This document shows positions 52,860 through 54,586 of a stretch of 54,586 bases of DNA, one piece after another. The stretch is taken from the NCBI GenBank assembly GCA_016780385.1, contig JADHLY010000008.1, forward strand, positions 1-54,586, given 5' to 3'. Source of the stretch: Flavobacteriales bacterium (GTDB taxonomy: Bacteria > Bacteroidota > Bacteroidia > Flavobacteriales_D > Sanyastnellaceae). Made by a program: the position numbers and the translations under genes. The notes under the pieces are model-generated. The model had not been told where the DNA came from. It did no database searches and saw only the letters and a list, made by a program, of their open reading frames with translations. Position 1 is the first letter of the stretch, and the number at the start of each line of letters is the position of its first letter.

Positions 52860-53959
52860 GCCCAGACCTCGGTGCCTTCGCTGCAGTTCCTGCACATGTC
52901 GATGCCGGCCCTATGCGTGAAGACCGACTCCCGGAAAGCGTGGTAAGCGTCGCTGTGCCAAATCTGACGGAAAGCCGCTCCGTCCTCCGCTTGGCCCATG
53001 CCGTGGGTGGCGTCCTTGTCAAAACAACAGGGCACCACCTGCCCATCCCAGGTCACCACGGCGCCTTGCCACATCCGCCAACAGCGGTCCGGCATGGGGT
53101 TGCGCAACACCCATCTGCCCGAGGGGTCCCGGTCATAACGCCTCAACCGGGGGTCTTGGGTCAACAACGGGTGGTCGTCACGAGGCGCGTCCAGCTGGGC
53201 GGTCTTGACCACAAATTCGTCCACCCCCCAGGTGCGCGCCATCTGGCGCATGGTGGGCAATTGGTGCTCGTTGGTGCCGACCACCAGAAACTGCCAAACA
53301 ACGTGGGGCGCGCGGCGACCGAGGCGTTTTTTGGCGTCCATGATGTGGCGGGTGGCTTCGAGCACCTTCTCCAGTTTACCGCCGACGCGGTAGGCGGAAT
53401 AGGCTTCTTGGTCCGCCCCGTCGATGGAGATAATGAGGCGGTCAATCCCACTCTTGATGATGCGCTCGGCGCGTTCAGGGGTGATGTGGTGTGCGTTGGT
53501 AGACGTGCTGACATAGAGGCCCTCACGCTTGCCGATGGCCACCAATTCATCCATGCCCGGGTTGAGGTAGGGCTCGCCCTGGAAGTAGAGGTTCAAATAG
53601 ACCAAATCCCGACCGAGTCCTGCGGGGCCCGAGAGGAGGGCGGAGAGCCGGTCGGGGTCTAGCATGCCCGTAGGCCGCGTAAAGGACCGCAATCCGCTTG
53701 GGCATTCCGGACAGCGGAGGTTGCAGGAGGTGGTGGGTTCTACGCTCAGGCTCATGGGCCAGGCCTGCATGGGGGAGAGCGCCTCCCTGCTGTTGGACTT
53801 TCCGCTGGCATCGGCGGCCCTGAATCCGCGCCACAGCGCAGCGGCGTTGGCCAGTTTTCTGAAATCCAACGGAGCAAAACGCGCCTTTCGGTCGCGCCAC
53901 TTTGCCCACCCCCGAGACAGGTCGGTCCGTTCAGGGCGCGGAGCGGGTGGGGATGCCAT
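52856..53959 (-). CDS. Radical SAM / SPASM-domain protein of unknown substrate
   Basis: The 367-residue enzyme binds a [4Fe-4S] cluster through CNLRCPEC (C-x3-C-x2-C) in SVEPTTSCNLRCPECPSG. The partial TIM barrel follows with YLNLYFQGEPYLNP, STSTNAHHI and LIISIDGADQEAYSAYRVGG. The C-terminal SPASM region has CWRMW, VVPCCFDKDATHGMG and IDMCRNC for auxiliary clusters. The family includes peptide-modifying and carbohydrate- or lipid-modifying enzymes, and no precursor peptide gene is seen nearby. ATG 53959 is preferred over TTG 53989. It is divergent from the DUF3109 gene. Confidence 0.9.
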   Translation of the reverse strand: MASPPAPRPERTDLSRGWAKWRDRKARFAPLDFRKLANAAALWRGFRAADASGKSNSREALSPMQAWPMSLSVEPTTSCNLRCPECPSGLRSFTRPTGMLDPDRLSALLSGPAGLGRDLVYLNLYFQGEPYLNPGMDELVAIGKREGLYVSTSTNAHHITPERAERIIKSGIDRLIISIDGADQEAYSAYRVGGKLEKVLEATRHIMDAKKRLGRRAPHVVWQFLVVGTNEHQLPTMRQMARTWGVDEFVVKTAQLDAPRDDHPLLTQDPRLRRYDRDPSGRWVLRNPMPDRCWRMWQGAVVTWDGQVVPCCFDKDATHGMGQAEDGAAFRQIWHSDAYHAFRESVFTHRAGIDMCRNCSEGTEVWA

Positions 53960-54041
53960 GGTGGAAGTCACAGTGGGCAAGTTACCCAAGGGACGGCGCG
54001 CGGTGGGCGATTTGGCGGTTGGAGGGGCTTAAATTGCGGTT

Positions 54042-54586
54042 GTGATCCTCATCGACGATACCCTGCTTTCGACCGAGTTGTTTGACAGAAAGTTCTGCTG
54101 CGACTTGAAGGCCTGCAAGGGCGCCTGTTGCGTGGAAGGAGAAAGTGGGGCCCCGCTAGAGCCAGAGGAGTTGGCCCAAGTGGAGGCGGCGTTTCCCATC
54201 ATCAAGCACAGGCTCAAACCCGACAGCTTGGCGGTGATCGAAAAGGAGGGTTTACACGTGGTCGATGGAGACGGCGACCATGTCACGCCCATTGTTGACG
54301 GCAAGGAGTGTGTGTACGCCACCTTCGATGATGATGGCACGGCCAAATGCGCTTTTGAACAGGCCCACCGCGCAGGCGAAATCGAATGGCAGAAGCCGAT
54401 CAGCTGTCACCTTTATCCCATTCGGTTGACCGCGCTGAAGGACCTCGTGGCGGTGAACTATCACCAATGGCCCATCTGCAACAGTGCCATTTCTTGTGGT
54501 GCCGGGTTGGACCTCAGTGTGCTTCAATTTTGCAAGTCTTCCTTGACCCGGCGGTTTGGCGAGGCTTGGTTTGAAGAAGCATCTGT
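54042..54586 (+). CDS. DUF3109 cysteine-rich protein, N-terminal part (cut by window edge)
   Basis: A frame opens with GTG at 54042 and stays open for 181 codons to the right edge. The protein begins MILIDDTLLSTELFDRKFCCDL and contains ACKGACCVEGESGAPLEPEE, KPISCHLYPIR and YHQWPICNSA. It matches the DUF3109 family of Bacteroidota, whose Cys-rich motifs resemble YkgJ-type metal-binding proteins. The role is unknown. TAAATTGC ends 4 nt before the GTG. The stop lies beyond the window. Confidence 0.9.
   Translation, partial: MILIDDTLLSTELFDRKFCCDLKACKGACCVEGESGAPLEPEELAQVEAAFPIIKHRLKPDSLAVIEKEGLHVVDGDGDHVTPIVDGKECVYATFDDDGTAKCAFEQAHRAGEIEWQKPISCHLYPIRLTALKDLVAVNYHQWPICNSAISCGAGLDLSVLQFCKSSLTRRFGEAWFEEAS

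Overview
The window reads as a contiguous piece of a GC-rich Bacteroidota chromosome, most likely Flavobacteriales-like. The reasons are Bacteroidota-type promoter boxes (TAnnTTTG) and few visible Shine-Dalgarno sequences, the order purH-mreBCD-mrdA-rodA, the small proteins DUF2795 and DUF3109, a DsbD with duplicated N-terminal domains, and a secreted enzyme with a dockerin-like tail. Almost every base is coding and most genes are housekeeping. No insertion sequence, phage gene, CRISPR array, rRNA or tRNA was recognised. Both edges cut genes: comM on the left and a DUF3109 gene on the right.

Layout. Positions 1-9749 are all on the minus strand: comM (partial), gmhA, dsbD, queuosine-precursor transporter, tilS, pabB, hemH, lpdA. 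Positions 9843-20866 are on the plus strand: an RND/MMPL exporter, a three-gene cassette (haem-oxygenase-like di-iron oxidase, SAM methyltransferase, TauD-like dioxygenase), rfbA, a polyprenyl synthetase, and sucA-sucB. Positions 20910-28086 carry the cell-shape operon on the minus strand (purH, mreB, mreC, mreD, mrdA, rodA). Positions 28170-34881 hold an ABC permease, an outer-membrane protein, rfbD, phosphoglucomutase, cvpA, an acetyltransferase and a short aspartate kinase. Positions 34963-46137 hold DUF2795, a corrinoid adenosyltransferase, dCMP deaminase, an S41 protease, superoxide dismutase, ispD, a CPBP protease, dusB, a LolE-like permease, a beta-lactamase-family protein, rbfA, hflX and two small cytochrome-like proteins. 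Positions 46168-54586 hold an atypical SDR, gdhA, a 420-base non-coding stretch, mce-kmo-metB, a flippase-like/radical-SAM pair and DUF3109.

The most unusual material is non-coding. Between gdhA and mce there are two tandem copies of a roughly 100-nt structured RNA. Each copy has its own TAnnTTTG box, two hairpins and a near-identical intrinsic terminator, and the two copies show a compensatory base-pair change. Upstream of the oxidase-methyltransferase-dioxygenase cassette, three copies of GTCAACG alternate in orientation at exact 11-bp steps. That cassette has intact metal-ligand motifs and matches no pathway I can name. Many transcription units also show a TAnnTTTG-like box ending exactly 4 nt before the start codon, which suggests leaderless mRNAs. 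All calls come from reading the sequence. No database search or folding program was run.
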